NCBI GenBank assembly: GCA_964489425.1 | Contig: CAZAYP010000017.1 | Coordinates: 1-64,000 of the forward strand | Reading direction: 5' to 3' | From: CAZAYP01 sp964489425 [NCBI: uncultured Verrucomicrobiota bacterium] | GTDB taxonomy: Bacteria; Verrucomicrobiota; Kiritimatiellia; RZYC01 | Length of the DNA: 64,000 bases | Part shown: positions 9,300 through 18,212 of the stretch, one piece after another | Position numbering within the stretch: the first letter of the stretch is position 1 | Layout: every line of letters starts with the position of its first letter | The notes under the pieces: generated by a model | What the model was told of the DNA's origin: nothing | The model's database searches: none | The model's input: only the letters and a program-made list of their open reading frames with translations | Made by a program: the position numbers and the translations under genes

Positions 9300-9962
9300 T
9301 CAGGTTCCGGCCGGCGGCTGCTGCGCCGCGCGCCGTTTCCGGCGCTGGTGCACGATGACGTACACCGCGATGATCACCGCGCAGGCCGCCAACGCTACCA
9401 GCGTGGCCTTGTGCAGGTACGGTCGCCACAAGTCCTCGCTCTGGCCGGCGATGTACCCGATCCAGGTCAGTACCAGCATCCAGATGCCGGCGCCCAGGCC
9501 GGTGTAGAACAGAAAATGCGCCATGTTCATCCGCACCAGCCCCGCGGGCAGGGAGATGTACTGGCGCACCACGGGGATCAGCCGGCCGGTGAAGGTCCCG
9601 ATCTCGCCGTGGTTCTGGAAAAATTTCTCGGACTTGGCAAAGTTCTTTTCCGAGATGAAAAAATATTTGCCCCATTTCAGCAGCAGCGGCCGGCCCAAAA
9701 ACAGCGCCAGGTAATAATTGAACAGCGCGCCCAGCCAACTGCCGATGATGCCCATGCCGATCGCCACCCAGAAATTCATCTCGTGCCCGGGCAGGTAGTT
9801 GGGTGACTGCAGGTAGGCCGGGGAGGACAGGTACCCGGCCGGGATCATGACGACTTCGCTGGGGAAGGGGAAACAGGAGCTTTCCAGGAACATCATGATC
9901 ACGATGCCCCCATAGCCCAGTTGGCCCACCACGCCCACGACCCAGTCAACAATCTGTTCCAT
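9300..9962 (-). CDS. DedA family (VTT domain) membrane protein
   Basis: 220-residue polytopic inner-membrane protein. It carries the DedA/VTT signatures 'MFLESSCFPFPSEVVMIPAG' near the N terminus and 'GRLIPVVRQYISLPAGL' in the centre, with an amphipathic re-entrant region between hydrophobic helices and a basic C-terminal tail. Family members support envelope integrity and lipid carrier (undecaprenyl phosphate) or phospholipid movement. The protein runs convergently toward the signalling operon, 15 bp away, and is divergent from the flagellar cluster. Exact substrate unknown. Confidence 0.9.
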   Translation of the reverse strand: MEQIVDWVVGVVGQLGYGGIVIMMFLESSCFPFPSEVVMIPAGYLSSPAYLQSPNYLPGHEMNFWVAIGMGIIGSWLGALFNYYLALFLGRPLLLKWGKYFFISEKNFAKSEKFFQNHGEIGTFTGRLIPVVRQYISLPAGLVRMNMAHFLFYTGLGAGIWMLVLTWIGYIAGQSEDLWRPYLHKATLVALAACAVIIAVYVIVHQRRKRRAAQQPPAGT

Positions 9963-10193
9963 AAGGCTTGCCTCGTTGTTGGTTATGCCCGCGGCCCGGC
10001 CGCGTTTCCCGGAAACCGCGACAGGCTAGCAGGCCGCCCCCCGGCCGCACAAGCCCGAATCCCGGGCAATTAGCGGTTTGTTCCACGCCCCCGCCGCGCC
10101 CCGTGGCATCCGGCCTGCTAAGGGTCGTGGCAGTTGGCAGCCAGTGCAGAATATGCCGCGCAAAGGAAACGCAAGGCAGGAAGGAATAGCGTC

Positions 10194-10646
10194 ATGATGA
10201 CAAAAAAAGATGATGTTACCAGTGTGGACAGCATCGAGGAATACACGGTGTACACCCTCGACCGATCCCTCGAAGGCCTGGAGGACCTGCGCCGGGACAG
10301 CATCCGGTGCGGCGAAAAGATGACGGCCAGCCCGTTCTCGGCCATCGAGGAGTTCCGCGGCCTGTGCCAGAACCTGCGGAACTTCTTCGTGTTCGAGGCG
10401 GACATCCGCAACCTGTTCATGCTCGATACCGAGCAGCTGCGCGATCGCAGCGGGTCGCTCAAGACCGTGGAAGACGATTTCGAGCGGCTGCTGCAGGAGT
10501 TTCCCCAGCTGATGTTCACCAACGATTTTCCCGGCCTGGCCGAACGCCTGCGCGTGACGCTGCCCGGCGTAATCGACCGGTTCCAGGACTTGATCCCGGC
10601 CCTTAAGAATCACATCGAGGATGAATACATCAATCCAGATAAATAA
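10194..10646 (+). CDS. Conserved-context small protein before Maf
   Basis: 150 residues, acidic, predominantly helical, with no signal peptide. I do not recognise the family. Start ATG at 10194 is preceded by GGAAGGA at good spacing; an ATG one codon later is possible. Its 3' end overlaps the following Maf gene by 26 bp in another frame, indicating co-translation. Position directly before Maf and fliS suggests a role in flagellar assembly or glycosylation. That is context only, not homology. Confidence 0.65.
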   Translation: MMTKKDDVTSVDSIEEYTVYTLDRSLEGLEDLRRDSIRCGEKMTASPFSAIEEFRGLCQNLRNFFVFEADIRNLFMLDTEQLRDRSGSLKTVEDDFERLLQEFPQLMFTNDFPGLAERLRVTLPGVIDRFQDLIPALKNHIEDEYINPDK

Positions 10647-12480
10647 GGCCGCCGACCTCGCCGGCCGGCTGGAGCGGCTGGCCGCGGCTGACCCCGTGGT
10701 CGCGGAGCAGATCCGCCTTGCGCTGGCGGCGCCCCAGGACCCGGTGCCCGCAGCCTTGGATCCATCGGCCGCGGTGGCTGAGTGGCTGCAGGAACCCCGG
10801 CCCGCGGATCAGGCCGGCCTGGTGATTGCCATTGGCAGCCTGGACGCCGCGGAGCTGGCGCAGATCCTGCGCGCCCTGCCGGAAAAAAGCGGGCTGCTGT
10901 ACCTGGAACCTTCGCCGGCGCGCGCCGCCGACCTCTTTCTCGCGCTGGACCTCGAGTCCGCCGTGGCCGCCGGGCGGTTGTTCCTGGCCATCGGGGAGGA
11001 CGAAGAGCTGATTCGCCGGCAGTTTTACCGCGCGTACCGGCCGCAGGAAATCAACGACCTGCGCCTGCTGGACAGCGGGCGGGCGTTGCCGGCCGCCTAT
11101 TCCTTCTACCAGGCCGTGCTCCAGCAGATCCGCAAGGACGTGCGGCTGGAGACGTTCAACGCCGGCACCCTGGTGTGCCGCGGCCCGCTGTGGCAGTTCA
11201 ACACGCTCAAAAATTTGCAGGCCATCACCGGTCATCCCGGCGTGCGGCGGCTCAAGGACCTGTTCCCCGGCCGGCCGGCCCTGGTCGTGGGCGCCGGCCC
11301 CTCGCTCGATGCGGCATTGCCCATGATCAAGGCGGTGGCCGACCAGTTCGTGGTCATTGCCACGGGCACGGCCTTGCGCCCGCTGCGCAACGCCGGCATC
11401 CGGCCGGCCCTGGTCGTGGCCGTGGACGGCAGCCACCGCATCGGCCCGCAGTTCGAGACCCGCTGCGACGACCTGTTCCTCGCCTGCTCCTCGCTGGTGT
11501 TTTCTTCCATCACGGGCAAGTTCCGCGGCCTGTTCACCGGCGGGTTGCTGGCCAACCCGATCGACGCCTGGCTGGACTCGCGGCTGGACGAGCCGCGTGG
11601 CTGGATGTACGCGGGCGGGACCGTGACCGCCTCGGCCATGGCGCTGGCCGTGGAGATGGGCTGCGCGCCGGTGCTGGTGGTGGGGCTGGACCTGAGCTTC
11701 CGCGACGACGGCACCACCCACGCCGGCCAGACCATGTATGACCAGCACCGCCTCAACCCCAATCTCCTGATCCGCGTGCCCGGCAATTTCCAGCGGGAAG
11801 TGCTCACCACCGAGCAGTTCCGCTGCTACATCCACCACGTGGAGTCCTTTGTCAAGGAGCAGGAACGGACCACGTTTTACAATGTCACGCGCGGCGGGGC
11901 GCACATTGCCGGCATGCCGGTGGTTGATCCTGACGCCATCAGCGCCTGGGGCACGGGGCCGCTGGCCGCCTACGAGCGCGTGGCGGCCGCCCACGCGGCG
12001 TTTGCGCCCGGCGCGGCCGCGCCCCTGCGGGCCGAGCTGGACCAGGTGTCGACCCAGCTCGGGGACGTGCTGGCGGCCAGCCGCTCCGCGGCCATGGTCT
12101 GCAACCGCCTCATCCTGGCGCTGCAGCGCCCGGAATATGCCGTGCCGGAGACCGTGGCCGCCGCCCTTGAGGAGTACCGCCGCCTGGACCAGCTCATCGA
12201 CGCCGCCCAGTCCTCCTCCACTTTTCTGAAAATGAGCCTGTGGCCGGCAGCCTACGAGCTGCAGGGCCGGCAGGCATCGTCCGGCGACCCGCAGCGCGAC
12301 CAGGTGCAGGTGTTCCGGCGTCTACGCCAGTTTAATGAACAGGTGGCCGGCGCGGCCCGGTGGACGCGCGACCTGCTGGCCCGCGTGGCGGGCGAGTGGG
12401 ATGGCGCCGCCGTGGTTGAGGTAACCAACCCGGCCGCGGTGCCGGCCGAAAACGCCGCCCCGGCGGCCGCCGTGGTTTAG
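10621..12480 (+). CDS. Motility accessory factor (Maf, DUF115) glycosyltransferase
   Basis: 619 residues. The central region from about 210 to 400 has the DUF115/MptE-like Rossmann core, with 'ALVVGAGPSLDAAL', 'VAVDGSHRIGPQ' and 'VLVVGLDLSFRDD'. Maf proteins transfer nonulosonic acids (pseudaminic or legionaminic type) to flagellin. The start overlaps the previous ORF. A variable N terminus and an Ala-rich tail flank the core. fliS follows 28 bp downstream, matching the usual Maf context. No sugar-synthesis genes or flagellin lie nearby, so donor and target must be encoded elsewhere. Confidence 0.85.
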   Translation: MNTSIQINKAADLAGRLERLAAADPVVAEQIRLALAAPQDPVPAALDPSAAVAEWLQEPRPADQAGLVIAIGSLDAAELAQILRALPEKSGLLYLEPSPARAADLFLALDLESAVAAGRLFLAIGEDEELIRRQFYRAYRPQEINDLRLLDSGRALPAAYSFYQAVLQQIRKDVRLETFNAGTLVCRGPLWQFNTLKNLQAITGHPGVRRLKDLFPGRPALVVGAGPSLDAALPMIKAVADQFVVIATGTALRPLRNAGIRPALVVAVDGSHRIGPQFETRCDDLFLACSSLVFSSITGKFRGLFTGGLLANPIDAWLDSRLDEPRGWMYAGGTVTASAMALAVEMGCAPVLVVGLDLSFRDDGTTHAGQTMYDQHRLNPNLLIRVPGNFQREVLTTEQFRCYIHHVESFVKEQERTTFYNVTRGGAHIAGMPVVDPDAISAWGTGPLAAYERVAAAHAAFAPGAAAPLRAELDQVSTQLGDVLAASRSAAMVCNRLILALQRPEYAVPETVAAALEEYRRLDQLIDAAQSSSTFLKMSLWPAAYELQGRQASSGDPQRDQVQVFRRLRQFNEQVAGAARWTRDLLARVAGEWDGAAVVEVTNPAAVPAENAAPAAAVV

Positions 12481-12508
12481 TCAGCACAATAAAGAAGGAG
12501 AATACATC

Positions 12509-12979
12509 ATGCCAGCGACTAGTTATCAGAAAGCAGCCCCCACCCAGGGGCGGAATGCCACGTCCTACCAGCAGACGGACGTCTACACCGCCAGCCCGAT
12601 GCAGCTGGTCATCATGCTGTACGACGAGTGCCTGCGCTCGCTGGAAAAAGCCGAGCGCGCGTTCAACATCGACGGCCCGCAGCGCATCGAGGAGGTGGGC
12701 AACAACCTGCTCCACGCCCAGGACGCGATCACGGAGCTGGCCATATCGCTCGACATGGAGAAGGGCGGCGAGATTGCGCACAACCTGCACCGTCTCTATG
12801 ACTTCATGATCCATCACCTCAGCCAGGCCAACATCGAAAAGAGCGTCAAGCCGATCAAGGACGTGCAAAAGATGATGGCGGACTTGCGCGAGGCCTGGGT
12901 GGAAGTGTCCAAGCAGGAACCCGTGCAGGAGCAGGGCCCGGTCCGGATGTCGCAGGGCACCATCAAGATCGCCGGCTGA
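12509..12979 (+). CDS. fliS: Flagellar export chaperone FliS
   Basis: Cytosolic chaperone that binds the C terminus of flagellin and keeps it unfolded for export. The family signature 'YQQTDVYTASPMQLVIMLYD' occupies residues about 20-40 in the 156-residue protein, followed by four predicted amphipathic helices. A strong AAAGAAGGAG ribosome site lies 8 bp before the ATG. The C-terminal 20 residues beyond the helical bundle are Gln/Pro-rich. It is expressed with Maf and the FliT-like gene. Confidence 0.93.
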   Translation: MPATSYQKAAPTQGRNATSYQQTDVYTASPMQLVIMLYDECLRSLEKAERAFNIDGPQRIEEVGNNLLHAQDAITELAISLDMEKGGEIAHNLHRLYDFMIHHLSQANIEKSVKPIKDVQKMMADLREAWVEVSKQEPVQEQGPVRMSQGTIKIAG

Positions 12980-13049
12980 CATGGCGGACGGGTTGCCGGC
13001 CGGCGCAGGGAGTGCAATCCCGGGCCGGTGGCCCGCCAGCCCAACCACC

Positions 13050-13382
13050 ATGCATACCGCGCAGGAAAACCTTGCTCAATTGGCCGATGCCATGGACCAA
13101 GCCCTGGCCGACGGCGACGCCGAAGCGTTTTGTGGCCTGGCCGATCGGCGCGCCGTCCTGTTGCAGGACCTGAGCCGCCAACCCGGCGCCGTGCCCCTGC
13201 TGCCGGTGCTGGAAAATGCCCGGGTGCAGGATGAGAGCTGGATGGAAGTGATCCAGAGAAAAATGGTCGAACTCCGGGAACGCATCAACGCGGTGCGGGG
13301 CCGGCGCGTCAACCTGCACACCCTGGCCATCGGCTACCGCCACGCCCCGGGCAAAGGCCAATATCTGGTCCGGCACGGCTGA
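13050..13382 (+). CDS. FliT-like flagellar chaperone candidate
   Basis: Small (110 residues), helical, charged protein immediately after fliS, where fliT is commonly found. 'QLADAMDQALADGDAEAFCGLADRRAVLLQDL' is cut here only to note its heptad-like pattern, typical of FliT, and 'ELRERINAVRGRRVNL' follows. Position and fold type support the call, but sequence identity to FliT is not obvious. The frame is open from 12981; I prefer the ATG at 13050 because the preceding 23 residues are Pro/Gly-rich and atypical. No clear ribosome site for either start. Confidence 0.5.
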   Translation: MHTAQENLAQLADAMDQALADGDAEAFCGLADRRAVLLQDLSRQPGAVPLLPVLENARVQDESWMEVIQRKMVELRERINAVRGRRVNLHTLAIGYRHAPGKGQYLVRHG

Positions 13383-13915
13383 GCCCGTGCCCATCGCTCG
13401 CGGATCAAGCAGATAAAAATGGGCCGTGATTAAAAATCCCGGCCCCCCGCAGTTCCACCCAACCATCGCATCCCTCCCGAAATTGGCGGGTGTTGATAAA
13501 CGTCCCGGGCTGACCTTCGGAACACCCGCCAAAAACGCCCCTTTCCCATGGCTGTCCCATCCAGGGAACGAGCGCAATCAACAGGTTGTTAACAGGCGGG
13601 TTTTCCGGAAAAGCGCCACGGTTTTGACAAAAAAAAAGCGTTTTCAACAGGCTTGGGGAACGGTCCATAAAAATCCCGAACAATCTTGGCCTGTTCCATA
13701 TGTAGCGGTGGAATTATTAACCCTCCACAACCTGTTGTTTGCTTTCTGTGTTGCGTGCAGAACTTCTTGTAATCAAGAGGGGTTACAAAAGATGGGCGTT
13801 TACCATGAAAAACCGGGTTTCCCTTGACAAGCACGGTGGCGGGGCAAAAGGTACCGGCCTTGGCGCGGGGTCAACTAATTAACAATCAAGGGCGAGACAG
13901 CGTGGCCCGGCTTGA
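13383..13915. other. 533-bp AT-richer intergenic region with CAACAGG-like repeats
   Basis: No convincing gene. The stretch is clearly more AT-rich than its surroundings. It holds several similar words: TGTTGATAA (13491), ATCAACAGGTTGTTAACAGG (13577-13596), TTTTCAACAGG (13641) and CCTGTTG (13731). Some differ by one base from a DnaA box (TTATCCACA and its complement). It lies between the flagellar cluster (plus) and the heptose operon (minus, convergent), so promoters are not expected. An open frame at 13426-13827 lacks any recognisable protein features. Confidence 0.4.
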
Positions 13916-14899
13916 TCAGGTGGCAAAAACAATTTCCGAGCCCGGCGCCGCGAGCACGGGTTGGATGATTTCCTGGTCCGGAAACGCAGCCCGGATGGCG
14001 GCGTGGCGCTCGGGCGGAGCAAAGAACAGCAGGAATCCCCCGCCGCCCGCGCCCAGCAGCTTGCCGCCCAAGGCGCCCGCCTGCCGCCCGTTTTCGTACA
14101 TGGCGTCCACCGTGGCGTTCGAGACGCCGGATTCCAGGCTGCGTTTGGCCATCCAGGCTTCATGCAGCAGCTCGCCAAACGCGGTCAGCGGGCGCTGGCC
14201 GCACAGGATGTCGTAGCCGCGGTCCACCATGGCGCGCATGCGGCCCAGCAAGTCGGCATTGGCGCCGATTTTCCGGATCTGGCGGCCGGCGATTTCGTCC
14301 GCGCTGCGGCGGAGGTTGGTGAAGACCAGCAGCAGGTGCGCCTGCAGTTCGTGGAGCCGCGCGGCCGGCGCCGGCACCCGGTGCACCACGATGTCGTCTT
14401 CGGCCCGAAACTCGACCAGGTTGAAGCCGCCCATCGCGGCCATGAGCTGGTCCTGGCAGCCCACGTTTTCCTTGAGCACGGTCCGTTCGATATGAATGGC
14501 CTGGTACGCGAGCTCCATGGGGTTGATGTAACGGCCCTGGAACGCGGCCAGGGCCTGCAGCAACGAGACCGTGAACGCCGAGGACGATCCGAGGCCGGTA
14601 AAGGCCGGGAGGTCCGCCACGTTGTGCAGCTCGATGTCGCGCTCCAGGGCGCAGTACTCGAGGCAGGCGCGGTACACGCGGTGCCGGATGTCGCGGGGCG
14701 ACTTGGCCAGCTCCACCTCGCGGTACGAAACGCGCACGGCATAGTCGAACAGGTGGCTCGGAAACCGGCTGGCGGTGATGTAGCAATACTTGTCAATGGC
14801 CGTGGCCAGGACGGCCCCGCCCGCAGACCGGAAATACTCGGGGTAGTCGGTGCCTCCCCCGAAAAAACTGATCCGCAACGGCGCCCGCGTGATAATCAT
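13916..14899 (-). CDS. hddA: D-glycero-D-manno-heptose 7-phosphate kinase (GHMP family)
   Basis: GHMP-superfamily kinase, 327 residues, of the HddA type. It phosphorylates heptose 7-phosphate at C1 on the route to GDP-D-glycero-D-manno-heptose. Visible motifs are 'TRAPLRISFFGGGTDYPEY' at the N terminus, the glycine/serine loop 'FTGLGSSSAFTVSLL' and the C-terminal 'GKLLGAGGGGFLLFF'. Start ATG at 14899 overlaps the hddC stop by 4 bp (ATGA), coupling the two. The product feeds S-layer, O-antigen or capsule glycan assembly. Confidence 0.88.
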   Translation of the reverse strand: MIITRAPLRISFFGGGTDYPEYFRSAGGAVLATAIDKYCYITASRFPSHLFDYAVRVSYREVELAKSPRDIRHRVYRACLEYCALERDIELHNVADLPAFTGLGSSSAFTVSLLQALAAFQGRYINPMELAYQAIHIERTVLKENVGCQDQLMAAMGGFNLVEFRAEDDIVVHRVPAPAARLHELQAHLLLVFTNLRRSADEIAGRQIRKIGANADLLGRMRAMVDRGYDILCGQRPLTAFGELLHEAWMAKRSLESGVSNATVDAMYENGRQAGALGGKLLGAGGGGFLLFFAPPERHAAIRAAFPDQEIIQPVLAAPGSEIVFAT

Positions 14900-15630
14900 G
14901 GTTGGCCCAGCCTGCTCCGGTTTTCCAGGATGAATGTTTCCGCCATAGCTAATGTTTCCGGGGTGCCGATGTCAAGAAAGGGCGCGTCGGTCTGGCAGAC
15001 CCGGAGGTCCAGGCCGGCCGCCAGCAGTGCCGGGAACACCGCGGTCTCAAAGCTCAGCGGTCGCGTCGCGGGGAAGCGCGCCAGCGCCTCCGCGCGGAAC
15101 GCGTACACGCCGGCATTGATCAAGCCCGCGCCCGGCCGCTTCTCGGCGAATCCCGCCAGCGCGCCGCCCGGCCCCACCGCCAGCGTGCCGTAGCGCGCCG
15201 CGTCCGGCACGCGCAGTCCCAGCAGGGCGGCCGCGGCCGCCGCGGGGCCCACCGCCGCCAGCAGCGGCGCGAGATCCGCGAACACCAGCGAGTCGCCGTT
15301 GAGCACCAGCCAGGCGTCCGGCCGGGGTTGGGTCTGCTCCGCGGCAAAGAGGAAGCCGCCCGCGGTTCCGAGCGGTGTGGGTTCGGCGTGGCAGGTGATG
15401 GTCATGCCGGCTACCGGGTGCGCGTGAAAATGCCCGGCGATCGCGGCGGCGCGAAACCCGGACGAGATGGCCACCCGCGCGATGCCCTGGGTTTGCAGGT
15501 AGCGACAAACCCACGCCAGGAACGGCTGGCCGGCCACCGGCGCCATGGGCTTGGGCAGGTCCGGCAGCAGGTGCCGCACCCGGGTTCCCTGGCCGCCGGC
15601 CAGGATCACGGCGGCGACAGTCGCGGTCAT
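14896..15630 (-). CDS. hddC: D-glycero-alpha-D-manno-heptose 1-phosphate nucleotidyltransferase
   Basis: Sugar-phosphate nucleotidyltransferase of 244 residues. 'VILAGGQGTRVRHLLPDLPKPM' contains the nucleotide-binding signature (first 20 residues suffice), with 'FLAWVCRYL', 'LNGDSLVF' (metal-binding Asp) and 'DIGTPETLAMAE' following. Paired with hddA by a 4-bp overlap, it is most likely the GDP-forming HddC rather than a mannose-1-phosphate enzyme. The gene lies 24 bp after the epimerase in the same minus-strand operon. The nucleotide preference cannot be read from sequence alone. Confidence 0.82.
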   Translation of the reverse strand: MTATVAAVILAGGQGTRVRHLLPDLPKPMAPVAGQPFLAWVCRYLQTQGIARVAISSGFRAAAIAGHFHAHPVAGMTITCHAEPTPLGTAGGFLFAAEQTQPRPDAWLVLNGDSLVFADLAPLLAAVGPAAAAAALLGLRVPDAARYGTLAVGPGGALAGFAEKRPGAGLINAGVYAFRAEALARFPATRPLSFETAVFPALLAAGLDLRVCQTDAPFLDIGTPETLAMAETFILENRSRLGQP

Positions 15631-15654
15631 GCCGGTGCGCGGCCCGCCCCGCCG

Positions 15655-16593
15655 TCACACATTGCCGTACCGCCCGTTGCGCAGGATGGTGTAGCCCTTG
15701 ATGAGCTCGCGGATCCCGCGGTCCAGGGGCCATTCCATGTGGAAGCCGGTCGCGAGGATGCGCTGGTTGGACACGACGTAGTCCCGCTTGTCCGGGTCCT
15801 CGCCGATCGGCGCCTCGAGGAACACGAACCCGGGCACGTGGTCCTTGACCTTGGCGCACAGCTCCAGCTTGGAAAGGTTGGCGTCGTCCAGGCCAAAGTT
15901 ATACGCCCGGCCTTTCATGGTGGCGAAGTTCTCGATGCCAAAGGCGAACACGCGGGCCACGTCGCGGATGTGCACGTAATTGCGCTTGAAATGGCCCTCG
16001 AAAATGACCACCGCCCGGTCGGTCACCGCCCGGTACACGAAGTCGTTCACCAGCAGGTCCAGGCGCATGCGCGGGGACATGCCGAACACCGTGGCCAGGC
16101 GGAACGTCAGGCCGTTTTCGCGCTGCAGCACGGCTTTTTCCGCCTCCACCTTGGTGACGCCATAGAGGGAGATGGGGCGCAGGGGCGAGTCCTCGGTGCA
16201 GGCCTGGCCAGGCGTGCCGATGCCGTAGCCGCTGTTGGTCACGGGCATGAGCATGCGCTGCTCGCGGCTGGCCAGCCGGCAGAGCAGCTCCACGGCGTCC
16301 TGGTTGATCCCGCGCGTGGCCCAGGGGTCGCGCTGGCACAGGGGCGCGCCGACAAGCGCGGCCAGCGGGATGATCACGTCCGCGCCGGCCAGCAGCTTTT
16401 TGACCAGGGCCTCGTCCCGGCAGTCGCCGCGGACGATCTCGAAGGTGTCGTAGGCGCAGCAGTCGGCGAGGCTGTTCTGCTGGAACAGGAAGCTGTCCAG
16501 CACGGTAACGCGGTAGCCCAGGCCCAGCAGGTGCGGGGTCATCACCGACCCCAGGTAGCCGGCGCCGCCCGTGATGAGGATTCGTTCTTTCAT
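15655..16593 (-). CDS. NAD-dependent sugar epimerase/dehydratase
   Basis: Extended short-chain dehydrogenase of 312 residues acting on a nucleotide sugar. It has 'ILITGGAGYLGS' for NAD binding and 'LYGVTKVEAEK' with catalytic Tyr-x3-Lys; 'VTNSGYGIG' supplies the active-site Ser/Thr region. 'HFKRNYVHIRDVARVF' is a usual C-terminal element. Start ATG at 16593 overlaps the carboxypeptidase stop by 4 bp. Genomic link with hddA and hddC suggests it modifies the heptose or another sugar of the same glycan. The precise substrate is unknown. Confidence 0.85.
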   Translation of the reverse strand: MKERILITGGAGYLGSVMTPHLLGLGYRVTVLDSFLFQQNSLADCCAYDTFEIVRGDCRDEALVKKLLAGADVIIPLAALVGAPLCQRDPWATRGINQDAVELLCRLASREQRMLMPVTNSGYGIGTPGQACTEDSPLRPISLYGVTKVEAEKAVLQRENGLTFRLATVFGMSPRMRLDLLVNDFVYRAVTDRAVVIFEGHFKRNYVHIRDVARVFAFGIENFATMKGRAYNFGLDDANLSKLELCAKVKDHVPGFVFLEAPIGEDPDKRDYVVSNQRILATGFHMEWPLDRGIRELIKGYTILRNGRYGNV

Positions 16594-17489
16594 TCCTGCG
16601 GGCCTTGCTGGGCGGCGGCCGGCGCGGCCGGCCGGGGCACGGCCATGAACCCCTTGGTCAGCAGCTCCGCGGCTTTCTGGTCGCGGATTTTCTTGTCCTG
16701 GCTGCCGAACACGATGGCGATAACGCGCACGCCGTTGCGCTCGGCGGTGGCGGCGATGCAGTAGCCGGATTCTTTGTACCAGCCGGTCTTGAGCCCGTCG
16801 CAACCCGGGAACGTCCACAACAGGCTGTTGTGGTTGCGCATCTCGAAGGTCTCGTTGCGGAACCGTTTCTCCTTGCAGCTGGTGTATTTCAGGGCCGCGG
16901 GGTGCTTGAGCACTTCCTGGCACAGGAGCGCCATGTCGCGGGCGGTGGTCACGTCCGGCAAGTCGCCGCCGGAGGGCGGGAGGCCGTGGTCGGAGTGGAA
17001 TGTGCTGGCCTTCATGCCGAGCTGCTGGGCGCGCTCGTTCATCAGCTGCACGAACGCTTCCTTGGATCCGGCGATGTGGATGGACAACGCCCGGGCCACG
17101 TCGCAGGCCGACTGCACCATGAGCGCGTAAAGCATTTCATCGAGGGTGAACACCTCGTTTTCCGCCAGGTACACCTGCGAGCCGCCCATCTTGGAGGCCT
17201 CGGCCGTGGCCTGAATGGGATCGTCCAGTTTCAGCACGCCCTGGTCCACTTTTTCAAGTACGATCAGCAGGGTCATCAGCTTGAGGACGCTGGCCGGGTA
17301 CCCCACGGCATCCGCCTGGTCCTCGAACAGGACCGCGCCGCTGTCCGCGTTCACGACGATCGCTCCCAGGTAGGGGTTGCGCGCTTTGGGTTCCACGTTG
17401 TCCCGACCCAGGGCCGGCTGGATCAGGGCGGCCATGGCCAGCCCCACCCCAACCCAGGCAACCTTGCGAGCATACCCGATCCTGTTCAT
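16590..17489 (-). CDS. D-alanyl-D-alanine carboxypeptidase-like (peptidase S11), altered SxN motif
   Basis: Secreted penicillin-binding-protein-5-like enzyme, 299 residues, with a signal peptide at about residues 1-28. Members remove the terminal D-Ala of peptidoglycan stem peptides. The catalytic Ser67-x-x-Lys70 ('PASVLKL') and Lys234-Thr-Gly ('DGLKTGW') are intact. The middle SxN motif, normally Ser-Gly/Ala-Asn, reads Ser127-Ala-Cys129, a non-conservative change at a catalytic position. The PBP5 C-terminal membrane-anchor domain is absent. GGGAGAG precedes the ATG at 17489. First gene of the overlapping operon that continues to hddA. Confidence 0.87.
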   Translation of the reverse strand: MNRIGYARKVAWVGVGLAMAALIQPALGRDNVEPKARNPYLGAIVVNADSGAVLFEDQADAVGYPASVLKLMTLLIVLEKVDQGVLKLDDPIQATAEASKMGGSQVYLAENEVFTLDEMLYALMVQSACDVARALSIHIAGSKEAFVQLMNERAQQLGMKASTFHSDHGLPPSGGDLPDVTTARDMALLCQEVLKHPAALKYTSCKEKRFRNETFEMRNHNSLLWTFPGCDGLKTGWYKESGYCIAATAERNGVRVIAIVFGSQDKKIRDQKAAELLTKGFMAVPRPAAPAAAQQGPQE

Positions 17490-17595
17490 TGCATCTCTCC
17501 CGTGGTCTGTGTTGCTGAAGGGACGCCCCGGGGGTGGTGTGCCCCCGGGACGCGGTACAAGTCTGGTTGCGCCAGCGGGCTCGTGCCCGCCGGGC

Positions 17596-18174
17596 TTATT
17601 CTTCTTCCTCTTCTTCCTCGGCGGCCGCATCGTCGTCGGAGGGCAGGCGGAAGGACTTCAGCACCTGCGCGGCGGCCTCGGCCTCGGCCGCTTCATCCGG
17701 CGACCCCTCGTACCAGATCTCGGCAATCTTGTACTCGGGCAGCATCAGCCATGCGCACCCGATGTCCACGGCTTCGCCGCTATCAGAGCCCACGGCCTTG
17801 ACGTCCGCGCCAAACCCTTCGCAGCCGCCCAGGGTCAGGTCTACGGCCTCGCCCCACTCGGACTCGTCGTAATTCTCGTCGATGTAGTCCTTGGTCTCCT
17901 GGATCGCGTCCATGAGCGCGGTCTTGCGCTCCTTGGAGTTGTCCGCGTTGAGCGTCCGGAAGTAAAGGATGGTGCCGTTGGGACCTTCCACGCTGAAGTA
18001 GTCGCCGTCTTCCTCGGCCTGGGCCAGTTCCCAGTCGGCCGGCACATCGATCAGGAAAGCGGCCTCATCCGCCGTCGGATAGGCGATGGTCTGAGTGTCA
18101 CCAGCCCACGCGGCCACGGAGGCGGCCACAACCAAACAACCAGCCAGCAGTAACGAGTAACGAAGCATACGCAT
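17596..18174 (-). CDS. Secreted acidic protein, unknown function
   Basis: 192 residues with a clear signal peptide ('LLLAGCLVVAASVAAWA', cleavage near residue 25). The mature part is strongly acidic and ends in an Asp/Glu tract (about 14 of the last 16 residues are D, A or E). It contains 'FLIDVPADWELAQAEEDGDY', a pattern seen in small periplasmic beta-rich domains. I do not recognise a named family. AAAGGA precedes the ATG. It lies 107 bp upstream of the carboxypeptidase on the same strand and may share its transcript. Confidence 0.7.
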   Translation of the reverse strand: MRMLRYSLLLAGCLVVAASVAAWAGDTQTIAYPTADEAAFLIDVPADWELAQAEEDGDYFSVEGPNGTILYFRTLNADNSKERKTALMDAIQETKDYIDENYDESEWGEAVDLTLGGCEGFGADVKAVGSDSGEAVDIGCAWLMLPEYKIAEIWYEGSPDEAAEAEAAAQVLKSFRLPSDDDAAAEEEEEEE

Positions 18175-18212
18175 GACGCATCCTTTCTGCTTTGGTTTAC
18201 GGAACAGAAAAC

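Noticed and set aside
13426-13827. 133-codon plus-strand open frame in the AT-rich intergenic region
   Set aside because: No ribosome site, no recognisable protein pattern, mixed composition; treated as non-coding.
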